From the NCBI GenBank assembly GCA_016934825.1, contig JAFGSB010000006.1, forward strand, positions 1 to 64,000: a DNA stretch of 64,000 nt, in the 5' to 3' direction. The translations under genes were made by a program, and so were the position numbers. The first letter of the stretch is position 1, and each line of letters starts with the position of its first letter. Shown in pieces: positions 38,459-50,191 of this stretch. This DNA comes from Candidatus Zhuqueibacterota bacterium. GTDB taxonomy: Bacteria; Zhuqueibacterota; Zhuqueibacteria; Residuimicrobiales; Krinioviventaceae. The notes under the pieces were generated by a model, which saw only the letters and a list, made by a program, of their open reading frames with translations, ran no database searches and was not told where the DNA came from.

Positions 38459-40048
38459 ATGCAGCGGGACAAATGCTGTTATAAAATTCAATTTCTTTTA
38501 CTGATCACGGGATTGGTACTATCCCCGGTTTTCCGGCACGCAACAATCTATGCCGAACCGAATAAAGCAAAAGACAAACCGGCCGTAGAATTTAAAACGG
38601 ATGCGGTCGATCTTGAAAATAAATTTAATGCCGCTTTGAGCGGCCTGAAGAAAAATTTAATCAAAGTGTACGGCTATGAAAATCCCGTTCTCATTGAAGG
38701 GGCTGAATATCCCGGTATCTGGCTGGAATGCGGTCCTCTGGAAGGCGCAGTTTATGGAGTAATCAATCCGCAGGTCGCCCAGGATAACCACAGAATATTT
38801 TTTCATTTGCAGCGGGATGACGGTTATCTTCCATGCTGGATAAGAAAAGACACGTCGGGTACGGCGCAGATTCAAATGGTAGTTCCCATCGCCGCGACGG
38901 CCTTTGAAACATATTTACTCACAAAAGACAAGGCCTTTCTGACAGAAGCCTATAATGCGTGCGTAAAGTGGGATAATTGGCTTGTAAAATACCGAAACAC
39001 CAGCAAAACCGGTCTGTGTGAAGCCTTTTGTGAATACGACACCGGCCATGACAACAGTCCGCGCTGGGAAGGACTGCCCAAAGCATGTCCGGACAACGAT
39101 GCCAGGAAATGCCCGGAGGCGGACGCATTGCCTTACCTTGCGCCCGACCTGTCCGCAACCGTTTACGGAGGACGGATCGCGCTGGCAAAAATGGCGGCAA
39201 TTTTAAACAAACCCAATGAAGCGAAAGAATGGGAAAAAAAAGCCCAGGCAATTAGACAAAATTTACTTGCGCTCTGCTTTGATCCGGAGAGTATGTGCTT
39301 TTATGACCTGGATAAAAATAATCGTTTTATTCGAATCAAAGGTGACGCGTTAACCCGGGTTTTAAGCGAACATGTCGTAGATCAAAATCTTTTCGAACTT
39401 GTATATAACCAAAACATTAAAAATCCGGAGGCCTTTTGGACACCCTATCCGTTGCCATCCATTGCGGTGAACGATCCGGCATTCGTTAAGGACATAACCC
39501 GGAACTCATGGGGCGGAGCGTCCCAGGCGCTTACCGCATTACGCGCCCCGCGCTGGTTTGAATATTACGGTAAAAGCACCGATCTTGTGATTTTGATGGA
39601 AAAATGGCTGCAGGCGCTGGTCAAAGCCAAAGGTTTCAGACAACAATTGAATCCGTGGACGGGCGAATTCACACCTGCGGCGGACGGGTATTCACCGGCC
39701 ATGCTTGTATTGCTGGATTATGTTACGCGGCTTCACGGGGTCAGGATATCGGAAAATAAACTTGAATGGACCTGTATTCTTCCGGAAACCGCGACCTTCA
39801 GTTCTTTCATATTGAACAGCCGGCAGGGGAAATATGAACTTGCCCTAAAAGAGGATACGGCCACTCTGTCCATATCGGATCGAACAATCGCCCGTATCGA
39901 AGGCCCATGCCGTGTTTTCACGGATATGCAAGGAAATATTACCGATATTGCGGGTATTAAACCCCAGACGGTTTCGATCAAATTATACAGGCAGCAAAAG
40001 CAGCCCATGCAAATAAAATTAAATCCGGATATGATATATCGGCCCTGA
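38459..40048 (+). CDS. exported (alpha/alpha)6 glycoside hydrolase, MGH1/GH63/trehalase-like
   Basis: YDTGHDNSPRWEG, APDLSATVYGGRIALAKMA, TRNSWGGASQALTAL. Confidence 0.75.
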   Translation: MQRDKCCYKIQFLLLITGLVLSPVFRHATIYAEPNKAKDKPAVEFKTDAVDLENKFNAALSGLKKNLIKVYGYENPVLIEGAEYPGIWLECGPLEGAVYGVINPQVAQDNHRIFFHLQRDDGYLPCWIRKDTSGTAQIQMVVPIAATAFETYLLTKDKAFLTEAYNACVKWDNWLVKYRNTSKTGLCEAFCEYDTGHDNSPRWEGLPKACPDNDARKCPEADALPYLAPDLSATVYGGRIALAKMAAILNKPNEAKEWEKKAQAIRQNLLALCFDPESMCFYDLDKNNRFIRIKGDALTRVLSEHVVDQNLFELVYNQNIKNPEAFWTPYPLPSIAVNDPAFVKDITRNSWGGASQALTALRAPRWFEYYGKSTDLVILMEKWLQALVKAKGFRQQLNPWTGEFTPAADGYSPAMLVLLDYVTRLHGVRISENKLEWTCILPETATFSSFILNSRQGKYELALKEDTATLSISDRTIARIEGPCRVFTDMQGNITDIAGIKPQTVSIKLYRQQKQPMQIKLNPDMIYRP

Positions 40049-40155
40049 CAGAAATTCTGTTATTCCTATATCGACATCGAATTCTAATTTTAAATCAAAT
40101 TGCACCGGTTACTTGTATTATGTTTATTCATTTTTCATCCAATGTTTGAAAAGTC

Positions 40156-41289
40156 ATGAAAAACTTACGAATCTCAATTGAAACGGCCAAAAGGCTGATA
40201 ATCACGTCGCAAATGCTCGGTGGATCCAATTCCCTGCCGGCCGGTAAGGAAGGCGCCGCGCAAACCATCGAAAAACTGGGCTATATACAGATCGACACCA
40301 TCGCCGTCATCCAGCGGGCTCATCACCATACGTTATGGACCCGGAGAGCGGATTATAAACCGGAGATGATTTACGAATTACAGGCTAAAGACCGGCGCGT
40401 ATTCGAATACTGGACCCATGCTTCCTCATATCTGCCTATGAAGGATTACCGATATTACCGACACAAAATGAAAAATTTTGATGATCCGGTCAGCAAATGG
40501 GAAAAGGATAGGCTGACCAAGTACGGTTACCTGATGAAACCGGTGCTTGACCGCATCCGCAAAGAGGGACCGCTGGGAGCCAGAGATTTTGAGTCATTAC
40601 CGGAACCGGAAAGAAACGGTTCGATGTACTGGAAACCGGCCAAAATGGCGCTCGACCTGCTTGTGCTTAACGGGGAATTAATGATAACCGAACGGCGTAA
40701 TTTTCAAAAAATCTATGACCTCACCGAACGCGTGCTTCCCGAAGACATTGCCGGTAAAAAATTAATCTCCGCCTCCCTGCAGGACCTGGTCGAAACCGGT
40801 ACTGTTAGTCCGGTGCAAATCGAACACAACGAAAAGAACGGTTATTATGCCCTGACTGATACGATTGAAACCATTGACAGCATGAATTCATTGCCCCCCG
40901 GTATACATTTTCTCTCACCGTTCGATAATCTGATAATACAGCGGGAAAGGATAAAACAGGTTTTCAATTTTGATTATGCGCTGGAATGTTATGTCAAACC
41001 GGATAAAAGAAAGTACGGATATTTTGTATTACCCCTTTTGTGGGGCGACCGTTTTATCGGCAGAATGGACCCGGCCGTCGACCGCAAAAAGCAGATCCTC
41101 TTTCTGCGGGGCCTTTTCTTTGAACCGGATATAAAAGATGTTGATCCTTTTTTGAACCTGTTCGCCGAAAAACTGCGCAATTTTGCCCGTTTTAATATGT
41201 GCAACGCAGTCAAAGTGGAAAAAATATTCCCGAGCAGGTTACATGATTTTTTCAAAAATTTCATCCGTCAAATGGACCCGATTGATTAA
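40156..41289 (+). CDS. winged-helix protein of the YcaQ (AlkX-like DNA glycosylase) family
   Basis: EKLGYIQIDTIAVIQRAHHHTLWTRRADY, FEYWTHASSYLPMKDYRYYRHKM, LSPFDNLIIQRERIKQVFNFDY. Confidence 0.88.
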   Translation: MKNLRISIETAKRLIITSQMLGGSNSLPAGKEGAAQTIEKLGYIQIDTIAVIQRAHHHTLWTRRADYKPEMIYELQAKDRRVFEYWTHASSYLPMKDYRYYRHKMKNFDDPVSKWEKDRLTKYGYLMKPVLDRIRKEGPLGARDFESLPEPERNGSMYWKPAKMALDLLVLNGELMITERRNFQKIYDLTERVLPEDIAGKKLISASLQDLVETGTVSPVQIEHNEKNGYYALTDTIETIDSMNSLPPGIHFLSPFDNLIIQRERIKQVFNFDYALECYVKPDKRKYGYFVLPLLWGDRFIGRMDPAVDRKKQILFLRGLFFEPDIKDVDPFLNLFAEKLRNFARFNMCNAVKVEKIFPSRLHDFFKNFIRQMDPID

Positions 41290-41675
41290 TTATACGTAAT
41301 GCGGTTGCGTATACTTTATTATCATTGAATTTAATCCGGGCAATATTACGCGGAATTATTTATCTGTTTATGATTATACGGTTAGCAGGGAAACATTTAT
41401 AACTTGCCGGGCTGAATTCAGTTTTAAAAACATCCGGTTAAAACTTTTATAATTTGATTGAATTCATAGTCCCGTTTTCTCTTGCTTGTTAAATTATTTT
41501 CTGTAAATTTTAAATCAATAATCACCCGGTACAATTGCTGAGTGAACATAATAGAATAATTTATGTAAATACAAATTTCCGATATAACCAAAGTTCCTGT
41601 GAACCAAAATGAAAAAAATTTTTATCGGATTTTAAATCTTTATATAATTTTCATTCCCTATAATCGGAGAAAAAG

Positions 41676-43436
41676 ATGCCAATAATAAATTATAACATAC
41701 TGGATAAAAAAGTCATCATTAAATTACGAGACAGGATTTGCGCGGATTCCGATGAACTTTTTTCAAGCGATCTGTTTCTGGCCGTCTTAAAAAGATGTAT
41801 TAAAGAATTATCGGAAAAAGATTCCCAATTGCTTAAAATTTTTAATGATGAATGTAACATAGCAGATAAAGAAATATCGTTATTCATAGAATTTTTCAAG
41901 TACCTTGCAAAAATGCCTTTGCAGCATGTTGTCAAAGTTATCCCGGAATCAAAATGTTTCGAAAAACACCCGCAGCAGTTATTTGATTTTGTGGAATACT
42001 TGTATAATTACTGGCGTCATTTTGAACGATTTATTATTTGTGATTCGGAATATGAGCAACTGGACAAGAGGCCTTACCGTGTATTCAATCAAACCATAGA
42101 AGCCCTTACCCATCTTGTTCGCGGGGTTTATCGTGATTTACAGGAAAACATTACCGGTAATCATCCGAGAATATACCGGCAGATACGCGCCGGAGCTGAA
42201 ATAGCCGCCATCGCCCTGACGAATAAAATTGATTTTACCGGCAATAAATATAAAAAATTAAATTCAATCCCGGTGATACGGCAAATTCTGCTATATCCCC
42301 CGCTCATTTTAAATCCGCCCATGAATAAAAGAACCGGTAAATTCGAACAGGTTTTTGAAAATCCGCTTGAAAAAATAAAAATCAACCGAAATGAATGGCT
42401 TTGTTATCCGGCCATGGTGGGTGAATTAATGATTCTTGTATATTACCAGCAAAAATATTACGAATTGGGATTTTCCCTGAGTAACCTATTCGAACTGGCC
42501 GATGACGAGCAATTGAAACAAAAACCGGACGCGGTTTATTTATTCGGTGTACCGGATGAACGGCTGTATGAATTATCACCCTTTCCGACCGTTTTTTATG
42601 AAGACCGGGAAAACGATTGGCTGGTCGGGGCGGTACCCGACAAAGATGAATTTGGTTATTTCGGATACGTAAAAAAAATGATCCTGACTTTATATAATAT
42701 TAAAAAGATAAAAACCGGCAAACTGCCCTATCACGGCGCGATGGTCAGTATCACGCTCAAGAGCAAAAAAACAGCCAATATTCTCATCATCGGGGATACT
42801 GGCGCCGGAAAATCCGAAACGCTGGAAGTTTTCCGCAATCTCGGTAAAAAAGAGATCGAAGATATTACGATTATTGCCGATGATATGGGTTCGCTGGATA
42901 TTGACAAATCCGGTAATGTTTTAGCCTATGGTACGGAAATCGGCGCGTTTGTCCGTCTTGATGATTTACAACCCGGTTTTGCCTTTGGGCAAATCGACAG
43001 AACGATCATTATGAACCCCAACCAGGTCAACGCGCGTGTTGTTTTACCGGTGACGACCTATCATAATATTACAAAGGGATTCCCGGTGAATTATGTATTT
43101 TACGCCAACAATTATGAAGAAATTGATGAGGATCATCCCGTACTGCAGAGACTGGAAACAGTCGACAAAGCCCTGGATATCTTCCGCGAGGGAACGGCAA
43201 TGAGCAAAGGGACAACGACCTCCAAAGGACTCGTTCACACATATTTTGTCAATGTCTTCGGCGCGATACAATATAAATCCGAACACGACGAGATTGCCAA
43301 AAAGTTTTTTAAGCAATTTTATAAAAAGGGATTATATGTCGGGCAAATGCGTACCAGGCTTGGAATTCCCGGCTGGGAACGAAACGGCCCGGAAGAATCG
43401 GCCAGAGAATTACTCAGGCTGATTCAGCAGAGCTAA
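41676..43436 (+). CDS. HPr kinase/PEPCK-fold P-loop protein, PEPCK-like, with an N-terminal region of unknown function
   Basis: ANILIIGDTGAGKSETLEVFR, TIIADDMGSLD, RTIIMNPNQVNARVVLPVTTY. Confidence 0.65.
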   Translation: MPIINYNILDKKVIIKLRDRICADSDELFSSDLFLAVLKRCIKELSEKDSQLLKIFNDECNIADKEISLFIEFFKYLAKMPLQHVVKVIPESKCFEKHPQQLFDFVEYLYNYWRHFERFIICDSEYEQLDKRPYRVFNQTIEALTHLVRGVYRDLQENITGNHPRIYRQIRAGAEIAAIALTNKIDFTGNKYKKLNSIPVIRQILLYPPLILNPPMNKRTGKFEQVFENPLEKIKINRNEWLCYPAMVGELMILVYYQQKYYELGFSLSNLFELADDEQLKQKPDAVYLFGVPDERLYELSPFPTVFYEDRENDWLVGAVPDKDEFGYFGYVKKMILTLYNIKKIKTGKLPYHGAMVSITLKSKKTANILIIGDTGAGKSETLEVFRNLGKKEIEDITIIADDMGSLDIDKSGNVLAYGTEIGAFVRLDDLQPGFAFGQIDRTIIMNPNQVNARVVLPVTTYHNITKGFPVNYVFYANNYEEIDEDHPVLQRLETVDKALDIFREGTAMSKGTTTSKGLVHTYFVNVFGAIQYKSEHDEIAKKFFKQFYKKGLYVGQMRTRLGIPGWERNGPEESARELLRLIQQS

Positions 43437-43617
43437 TAAACATTTTATGGAAATGTGGATATTTCAAATTAGCGGAGGTATTAAACCGGCAGAAATAAAA
43501 AGATCAACTTGACAGGATTACTTGATTGAAAAATACCCGATCGATAACTTAAAATTTTTGATTTATTATTAATTATAGTAATAATTTTAATAACATATTT
43601 ATCCATAAGGTAAGATC

Positions 43618-45696
43618 ATGAAATCAAGATTATTGTTTGTTTTCCTGTTATCACTTTTTTCTCTGGGATATGCGCAAGAAGGACAAAAATATTTTCCCAA
43701 ACAGAACCTGATGAAAATCGGCGCTTATTATTATCCGGAACATTGGGATGAATCACAATGGGAACGGGATTTGCATAACATGTCCGAATTGGGTTTGGAA
43801 TTCACTCATATGGGGGAATTTGCCTGGCCGTTTATGGAACCCGAGGAAGGCAAATTTACTTTTGAATGGCTTGACAAAGCCATATCTTTAGCATCTGAAA
43901 ACGGTTTAAAAATCATTTTGTGCACGCCCACCCCCTGCCCACCCGCCTGGCTGGCTGAAAAACATCCCGAAATTTTTTATCAGGATAGTAATTATCGCCC
44001 CCGTGAACATGGTTCCCGCGGCAACTACTCCACATCCAGTGATCTGTTCCGGGAGTATACCCGAAAAATCGTCAGTCAGCTTGCACAGCGTTACGGTCAT
44101 GACGATCGGATTTGGGGCTGGCAACTGGACAATGAGCCGTGTGCGCCCATGGATTACAGCCCAATGGCGCAGGCCAAATTCCGCGAATGGCTGCGTGACA
44201 AATACAAAACCATAGACGCCATGAACGAAGCCTGGGGGAACCGGTTCTGGGGAGTCGTTTATAATGATTTTGAGCAGATACGTATTCCGCTGCCGCGGCT
44301 GCTTTACGGTTTGAGTCCGCATTGGCAACTGGATTATTATCGCTTCAATGCAGATCAAATGGCGGCTTATCTGGATTTTCAGACGAATATCCTGAGAGAA
44401 TATATTTCCGACAAACAGTGGGTCACGACCAATTATATATCCACCATCATTCCGGCGGACCCGCGCCGCACAAAAAAACTGGATTTTGTGACTTATACCA
44501 TGTACCCGGTCGGCGGCGGTTCAAACCCGGGTGAAAACGGCTTCCGGATCGGCTGGCAGGACGGAATCGCCTTTGCCAATGACTTTTACAGGTCCATCAA
44601 CGGCGTTACGGGAGTAATGGAACTTCAGCCCGGGCAGGTGAACTGGGCGCCGGTCAACCCCATGCCGCAACCTGGGGCGGTCAGAATGTGGTTATGGCAC
44701 GCCTTTGCCGGGGGATGTTCGTTTGCTTGTACCTACCGGTACCGCCAGCCCCTGTACGGTTCAGAGCAGTACCACTACGGCATTGTCGGCACGGATGGCG
44801 TTACCGCTTCACCGGGCGGTCTCGAATATTCTCAGATGTCGAAGGAAATGGCGCAGTTGCGCGCACTGTACGATCCCCAAGCAGTTGTCCCGGCCGAATA
44901 TAAAGCTAAAAAAACCGCGATTTTATGGAGCCACGATAATTACTGGGATATCGACATCCAGAAACGCACCTCGGAATGGTCAACATGGGACCATGTGTTT
45001 AAATATATGGAAATCGTCAAATCATTCGGAGCGCCGGTGGACTGGATCGCGGAATATTCCGACTTTTCCCAATACCCGTTCCTGATCGTACCCGCTTTCC
45101 AGATTATTGACGAACAAATAGTAAACAAATGGACAAAATACGCCGAACAGGGCGGGAACCTGATTATCTCCTGCCGCACCGGTCATAAAGACCATAACGG
45201 TCATTTGTTCGAAACCAAATGGGCCGAACCGATGTATGAATTGATCGGCGCAAAAATAGAATTTTACGACCTGTTACCCGGCAATATCAAAGGCCAAATC
45301 GGCATGGACGGGCGGAAATATGAATGGCACGTCTGGGGAGAAATCCTGGAACCGCATAAAAACTCAAAAACACTGGCGGTATATGAAAACCAGTTCTATT
45401 CCGGCAAAGCCGCCGCGGTCACGCGAAATCCGGGTAAAGGCACGGTCACCTATATCGGTGCGGACACGGACGACGGCGCCCTGGAAAAGGATATACTGCG
45501 AAAAATATATATAAATGCCGGCGTCAAGATCAATAACTATCCGCCGGGTATCTACGTGGAATGGCGGGACGGGTTTTGGACGGCGGTGAATTACTCGGGC
45601 CGGTCCTTTAATCTGGATATACCCGACAATGCTAAAATACTGTTCGGTGAAAAAACATTGACCAGCCCCGGCGTAACGGTTTGGCTCGAAAAATAA
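43618..45696 (+). CDS. exported GH42 beta-galactosidase
   Basis: IGAYYYPEHWDESQWERDLHNMSELGLEFTHMGEFAWPFMEPEEG, GWQLDNEP, signal peptide. Confidence 0.92.
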   Translation: MKSRLLFVFLLSLFSLGYAQEGQKYFPKQNLMKIGAYYYPEHWDESQWERDLHNMSELGLEFTHMGEFAWPFMEPEEGKFTFEWLDKAISLASENGLKIILCTPTPCPPAWLAEKHPEIFYQDSNYRPREHGSRGNYSTSSDLFREYTRKIVSQLAQRYGHDDRIWGWQLDNEPCAPMDYSPMAQAKFREWLRDKYKTIDAMNEAWGNRFWGVVYNDFEQIRIPLPRLLYGLSPHWQLDYYRFNADQMAAYLDFQTNILREYISDKQWVTTNYISTIIPADPRRTKKLDFVTYTMYPVGGGSNPGENGFRIGWQDGIAFANDFYRSINGVTGVMELQPGQVNWAPVNPMPQPGAVRMWLWHAFAGGCSFACTYRYRQPLYGSEQYHYGIVGTDGVTASPGGLEYSQMSKEMAQLRALYDPQAVVPAEYKAKKTAILWSHDNYWDIDIQKRTSEWSTWDHVFKYMEIVKSFGAPVDWIAEYSDFSQYPFLIVPAFQIIDEQIVNKWTKYAEQGGNLIISCRTGHKDHNGHLFETKWAEPMYELIGAKIEFYDLLPGNIKGQIGMDGRKYEWHVWGEILEPHKNSKTLAVYENQFYSGKAAAVTRNPGKGTVTYIGADTDDGALEKDILRKIYINAGVKINNYPPGIYVEWRDGFWTAVNYSGRSFNLDIPDNAKILFGEKTLTSPGVTVWLEK

Positions 45697-45998
45697 GAAA
45701 AAAGTCATATATACTCTAAAAGGGGCGGTATGAAAAAAATTGTGAACCGCTTCGGTTATCCGTTTATTGTGTCGAGATTAACGATTCCGGAATATACAAT
45801 ATCCTCAAAGACAAACGGTAAACAAGATTCCATCGGACCCGGTGAATTGCAGTCTGTCGATAACAGCATTTATACAGTACAGTAAACAAAAAGTATATTC
45901 GTCCGTTCGTCTTTTCAAGGATGACAGAATTAAATGCAATGGCAGGACAAATAAAAGCCTGATTATTTATTTGAATATAAACCTCCGGGAGATATAAC

Positions 45999-46466
45999 AT
46001 GAAATCCGCGCTGGTCATGTTGTTGTTTTTCATTTTGGTCTTTACCGCCGCATATACCGGCAGCCGGTATATGCCGGGTGAATGGTATGATAATCTGCAA
46101 AAACCGTCCTGGACACCCCCAAACTGGCTTTTCGCGCCGGTTTGGACGATACTGTATATAATGATCGCAATCAGCGGCTGGCTGGTCTGGCGGGAAAACG
46201 GATTTACTGGGGCGCTGTTCCCTTTTATTCTATTTCTACTTCAGCTTGTACTCAACGCCATGTGGACATGGTTGTTTTTCGGACTGCATAAACCGGCCGC
46301 CGCGTTTCTGGATATAACATTACTGTGGTTTTCTATTCTTTTACTGATTATAATGTTCCGGCAAATAAGCAAACCCGCCGGAATGCTTCTCATCCCCTAT
46401 TTGATATGGGTCGCCTATGCGGCAACACTGAATTATTGTCTGTGGAAAATGAACGTCCCCTCATAA
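45999..46466 (+). CDS. TspO/MBR family protein
   Basis: WYDNLQKPSWTPPNWLFAPVWTILYIMIAISGWLVW, LVLNAMWTWLFFG. Confidence 0.95.
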   Translation: MKSALVMLLFFILVFTAAYTGSRYMPGEWYDNLQKPSWTPPNWLFAPVWTILYIMIAISGWLVWRENGFTGALFPFILFLLQLVLNAMWTWLFFGLHKPAAAFLDITLLWFSILLLIIMFRQISKPAGMLLIPYLIWVAYAATLNYCLWKMNVPS

Positions 46467-46796
46467 TTTAATATAATATTGGATCTGATTATTGAAGGAC
46501 AAATAAATAAAAAGAGTTTTACTGTAACAAACTCTATTATAACTTTTTGTTCGGCACCGCACAGGGTAACTGTTCTCACGCCCGCACACTGGTTGCGGAA
46601 GCGGGGAAAACCGTTTCCATGTCATTCGGATAATCTGAAACTGCGGAGAACAAGTGGTTATCTGTTGATTATCGGTTTTGAATACATAAATAACTTTCCG
46701 GTACCTGACAGAGTCAGCCATCTGTTGTAGTACGACCGTGAGGTGCGGCCCGAACGCGCATTTTAAGCGGTATTGAAAGCCGCGTCGGAAAATTAA

Positions 46797-49181
46797 ATGG
46801 GAGATAGTGACAAAATGAATCATTGTAAACTTATATTCAGGTTTTTCGCTTTTACGATGTTGTTATTTGTGAATACGGTCATTTCCGGCGAAGACCTAAT
46901 TTTATGGTACGACAGTCCGGCCGTTGAATGGACAGAAGCGCTGCCGGTCGGAAACGGCAGACTGGGCGCGATGGTGTTCGGCGGGATTAGTTCGGACCGC
47001 TTGCAGCTCAACGAAGAGTCCGTCTGGACCGGACACCCGGTGGAACGCCGCAATCCGGAAGCCCGAAAATATTTAAAAAAAGTAAGAGAACTGTTGTTTG
47101 CCGGCAAATACTCCGAAGCGCAGCAGCTTGCCCAGGAAAAACTCGTAGGTACGCGCCTTGAGCCGGGATTACACACATATCAAACGCTTGGCGATTTGAC
47201 TTTTCGGTTTGAAAATGTTAAAAAAGCCGTCGACTACCGCCGGGAACTGGACCTGGCCGACGCCGTCGCCCGGGTGTCCTACACGATCGACAACATCGCT
47301 TACAAACGGGAAATATTCTCCAGCGCGGTGGACCAGGCCGTCGTATACAGAATGGAATGCGACAAACCCGGCAAACTGTCGTTTACCGTGACCTATTCCA
47401 GACCAGGAAATAATTCAAAAATCATTATATTACAAAACAATATTATCGCAACGGAACACATCGGCAGCGGCGACGGGGTCAGGCTGGAAGCGCAGATAAA
47501 ACTGCTGAACGAAGGCGGTGCGGTCAAACCGGTCGAAAACGGTCTTTCTGTTGAAAACGCGGACGCCGTAACGATTATCCTGGTCGCTGCCACCGATTAC
47601 CGCGGCGGCGATCCGCATGCTCTGTGCGAAAAATACATGGCCGGGGTTTCGGGTAAAACGTATCAAAATATTCTTGCCTCTCACGTTCAGGATTATTTAA
47701 ACCTGTTCAACCGGGTAGAACTGGACCTGGGGCGGACGGACGCCAAGTATTTCCCAACTGATGAACGAATAAATGCCGTGAAACGCGGTTCCCCTGATCC
47801 GGGTCTGATCGCGCTGTATTTTCAATACGGCCGATATCTGCTGATAAGCAGTTCCCGGCCAGAGTGTCTGCCGGCAAACCTGCAGGGCATCTGGGCGGAC
47901 GGGCTTTATCCGCCCTGGAACGCCGATTACCATATCAATATCAACCTGCAGATGAATTACTGGCCCGCCGAGGTGACCAATCTTTCCGAATGCCATCTGC
48001 CGCTGTTTGATTTTATCGATGAACTGGTCCCGTACGGCCGGGAAACGGCGAAAAACATGTACGGCTGTGACGGCAGCGTCGCCCACCATACCACCGACGC
48101 CTGGCATTTTACCGAACCAATCGGACAGGTCCACTGGGGTTTGTGGCCGCAGGGACTGTCATGGTTGTCTTTGCACCTGTGGGAACATTACCAGTTCACC
48201 GGTGACCGGGAATTTCTGGCGACAAGGGCCTATCCGGTTTTGAAAGAAGCCGCTTTGTTTTTTACGGATTACCTGGTCGAGGACCCGAACACGGGATACC
48301 TGGTTTCCGGGCCGTCAATATCTCCCGAAAACACCTATCTGACGGCGGACGGGCAAAGGGCCAACATGTGCATGGGGCCGACCATGGACCAGCAGATCGT
48401 TTACGACCTGTTCGGCAATTGTATAAACGCCGCGGAGATTTTAGATAAGGATGAAAAATTCAGTAATAAACTGCGCAACCTGAGGGAGCGGCTGGCGCCG
48501 ATGCGCATCGGGGGAGACGGCAGGCTGATGGAATGGACCGAAGAGTTTCAGGAGGCCGAACCGGGACACCGGCATATCTCGCATTTGTTCGGCTTGCATC
48601 CGGGCAGGCAGATCAACAATGTAGAGACCCCGGAATTCATGAAAGCGGCGCGAAAGACCATCGACTACCGTCTGGCGCACGGCGGCGGTCACACCGGATG
48701 GAGCCGCGCCTGGATCATCAACTTTTTTGCGCGCCTGTTGGACGGAGAAAAGGCTTTTGAAAACGTACTGGCGCTGCTGAGCAAATCCACACTGCCCAAC
48801 ATGTTCGACACCCACCCGCCGTTCCAGATCGACGGCAATTTCGGCGGCTGCGCCGGCATCGCCGAAATGCTGCTGCAGAGTCATGCCGGGGAGATATCTC
48901 TCCTCCCCGCCCTGCCGTCCGCGTGGAAGGACGGCCGCGTATCGGGACTGCGCGCCCGCGGCGGGTATACGGTGTCTATGATGTGGAAAGACGGCGTTTT
49001 AAATTCGGCTGAAATTCAGGCTAATTTGGACGGGATTTGCAGGGTCCGGGTGCCGGCGGGCAATGCGGTACGGAATATCAGTGAAGCTGGAAAAGACATA
49101 CACTTTAATAAAAACGCTCAGGGGCTATTGGTAGATTTTCAGGTAGAAAAAGGACAGACTTTTTGGTTGGAGTTTGAGTAA
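46797..49181 (+). CDS. exported GH95 alpha-L-fucosidase-like enzyme
   Basis: [84 protein letters not shown]. Confidence 0.95.
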   Translation: MGDSDKMNHCKLIFRFFAFTMLLFVNTVISGEDLILWYDSPAVEWTEALPVGNGRLGAMVFGGISSDRLQLNEESVWTGHPVERRNPEARKYLKKVRELLFAGKYSEAQQLAQEKLVGTRLEPGLHTYQTLGDLTFRFENVKKAVDYRRELDLADAVARVSYTIDNIAYKREIFSSAVDQAVVYRMECDKPGKLSFTVTYSRPGNNSKIIILQNNIIATEHIGSGDGVRLEAQIKLLNEGGAVKPVENGLSVENADAVTIILVAATDYRGGDPHALCEKYMAGVSGKTYQNILASHVQDYLNLFNRVELDLGRTDAKYFPTDERINAVKRGSPDPGLIALYFQYGRYLLISSSRPECLPANLQGIWADGLYPPWNADYHININLQMNYWPAEVTNLSECHLPLFDFIDELVPYGRETAKNMYGCDGSVAHHTTDAWHFTEPIGQVHWGLWPQGLSWLSLHLWEHYQFTGDREFLATRAYPVLKEAALFFTDYLVEDPNTGYLVSGPSISPENTYLTADGQRANMCMGPTMDQQIVYDLFGNCINAAEILDKDEKFSNKLRNLRERLAPMRIGGDGRLMEWTEEFQEAEPGHRHISHLFGLHPGRQINNVETPEFMKAARKTIDYRLAHGGGHTGWSRAWIINFFARLLDGEKAFENVLALLSKSTLPNMFDTHPPFQIDGNFGGCAGIAEMLLQSHAGEISLLPALPSAWKDGRVSGLRARGGYTVSMMWKDGVLNSAEIQANLDGICRVRVPAGNAVRNISEAGKDIHFNKNAQGLLVDFQVEKGQTFWLEFE

Positions 49182-49310
49182 AGTCAATTCTGTCAATTAA
49201 CTCCTGATTGTGCCCAGGTGACAAAATGTTCACAACAAGTGACGGCTGCCCCTTATTGCAAATCACTGATAGTCTGCAGGCCGGGACTATGGCCCGGCAA
49301 AACTTCCGGT

Positions 49311-49413
49311 TCTGTCATTTCAACCGCAGGGAGAAATCTTCTTTTTTTGTCCCTTTTCCACCGCCGGATCTGTACAAGATATCTCCCCGCGGATTTCGCC
49401 GAAAGGACAAAAT
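49311..49413 (+). repeat. fold-back repeat R1 upstream of TA module 1
   Basis: 31-nt exact match CCGCAGGGAGAAATCTTCTTTTTTTGTCCCT with R3, GAGAAATCTT...AAGATATCTCC inverted arms, same terminal segment CGAAAGGACAAAAT. Confidence 0.8.
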
Positions 49414-49500
49414 ATAATACTAATTTACGTTGCACCCCGGACCGAAAGCCGGATACAACGCGGCGGGACTTTTCAGGCTGAGGATAAATAAAAAAAAACA

Positions 49501-49529
49501 TTGCACAAGACTAAATAAATTACTATATT
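49501..49529 (+). promoter_or_regulatory. putative promoter of TA module 1
   Basis: TTGCAC-N17-TATATT; aligns with the TA module 3 promoter. Confidence 0.65.
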
Positions 49530-49565
49530 CAGTCCTAAATAGAGGTCTGAATATGGAGAAATGTT

Positions 49566-49850
49566 ATGCAGCCTTTGCAGGTAGCAAGCGATATTATTCC
49601 CATCGGGGAATTTAAAATGAGTTTGTCCAGGTGGCTTAAAAATGTAAACACGAGCGGTCATCCCCTGGTTATTACCCAAAACGGTAAACCGGCAGGAGTG
49701 TTAATTTCCCCCTCGGAATATGATGAACTTGTCCGCACTAAATTATTCGTCGAATCCGTACAGCGCGGCTTGACGGATGCCGAAACCGGACGTGTTTACA
49801 GCACGCAAGAATTACAGCAGGAATTAAAACAAAGCAGAGAACCAAGGTAA
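49566..49850 (+). CDS. Phd/YefM-type antitoxin
   Basis: IIPIGEFKMSLSRWLKNVNTSGHPLVITQNGKPAGVLISPSEYDEL. Confidence 0.9.
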   Translation: MQPLQVASDIIPIGEFKMSLSRWLKNVNTSGHPLVITQNGKPAGVLISPSEYDELVRTKLFVESVQRGLTDAETGRVYSTQELQQELKQSREPR

Positions 49851-49870
49851 CGTGCCGGGGGAAAGGGGTA

Positions 49871-50143
49871 ATGACAATTAGCTGGACAAGAGAAGCATTA
49901 CGGCAATTAACGGCAATAGAAAAATTTATTGCCGGGAACAACCCGGCAAGAGCCGAAACATTCGTAAACAATCTCGTTGAACATGGGGAACTCATTGCAC
50001 AAAATCCATGGATTGGTAGAATTGTCCCTGAACTGGCAAATCCGGACATCAGGGAAATAATCGTCAAGAAATATCGGCTGGTCTATAAAATCGAAAAAGA
50101 AAAGATTGTAATTTTAACCGTATTTGAAGGCCATAAATTGTAA
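49871..50143 (+). CDS. RelE/ParE-family toxin (intact ORF)
   Basis: ISWTREALRQLTAIEKFIAGNNPARAETFVNNLVEHGELIAQNPWIGRIVPELANPDIREIIVKKYRLVYKIE. Confidence 0.9.
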   Translation: MTISWTREALRQLTAIEKFIAGNNPARAETFVNNLVEHGELIAQNPWIGRIVPELANPDIREIIVKKYRLVYKIEKEKIVILTVFEGHKL

Positions 50144-50191
50144 AATTCGACAAATTAAATAACAATGAATAAACCTATCTACGCGGTCCCC

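Noticed and set aside
45730-45885. 51-aa ORF MKKIVNRFGYPFIVSRLTIPEYTISSKTNGKQDS... between GH42 and tspO
   Set aside because: Short, no domain or clear signal; insufficient support.
49218-49501. Overlapping small ORFs on both strands around R1
   Set aside because: They read through the repeat and its hairpins; no RBS or homology pattern.
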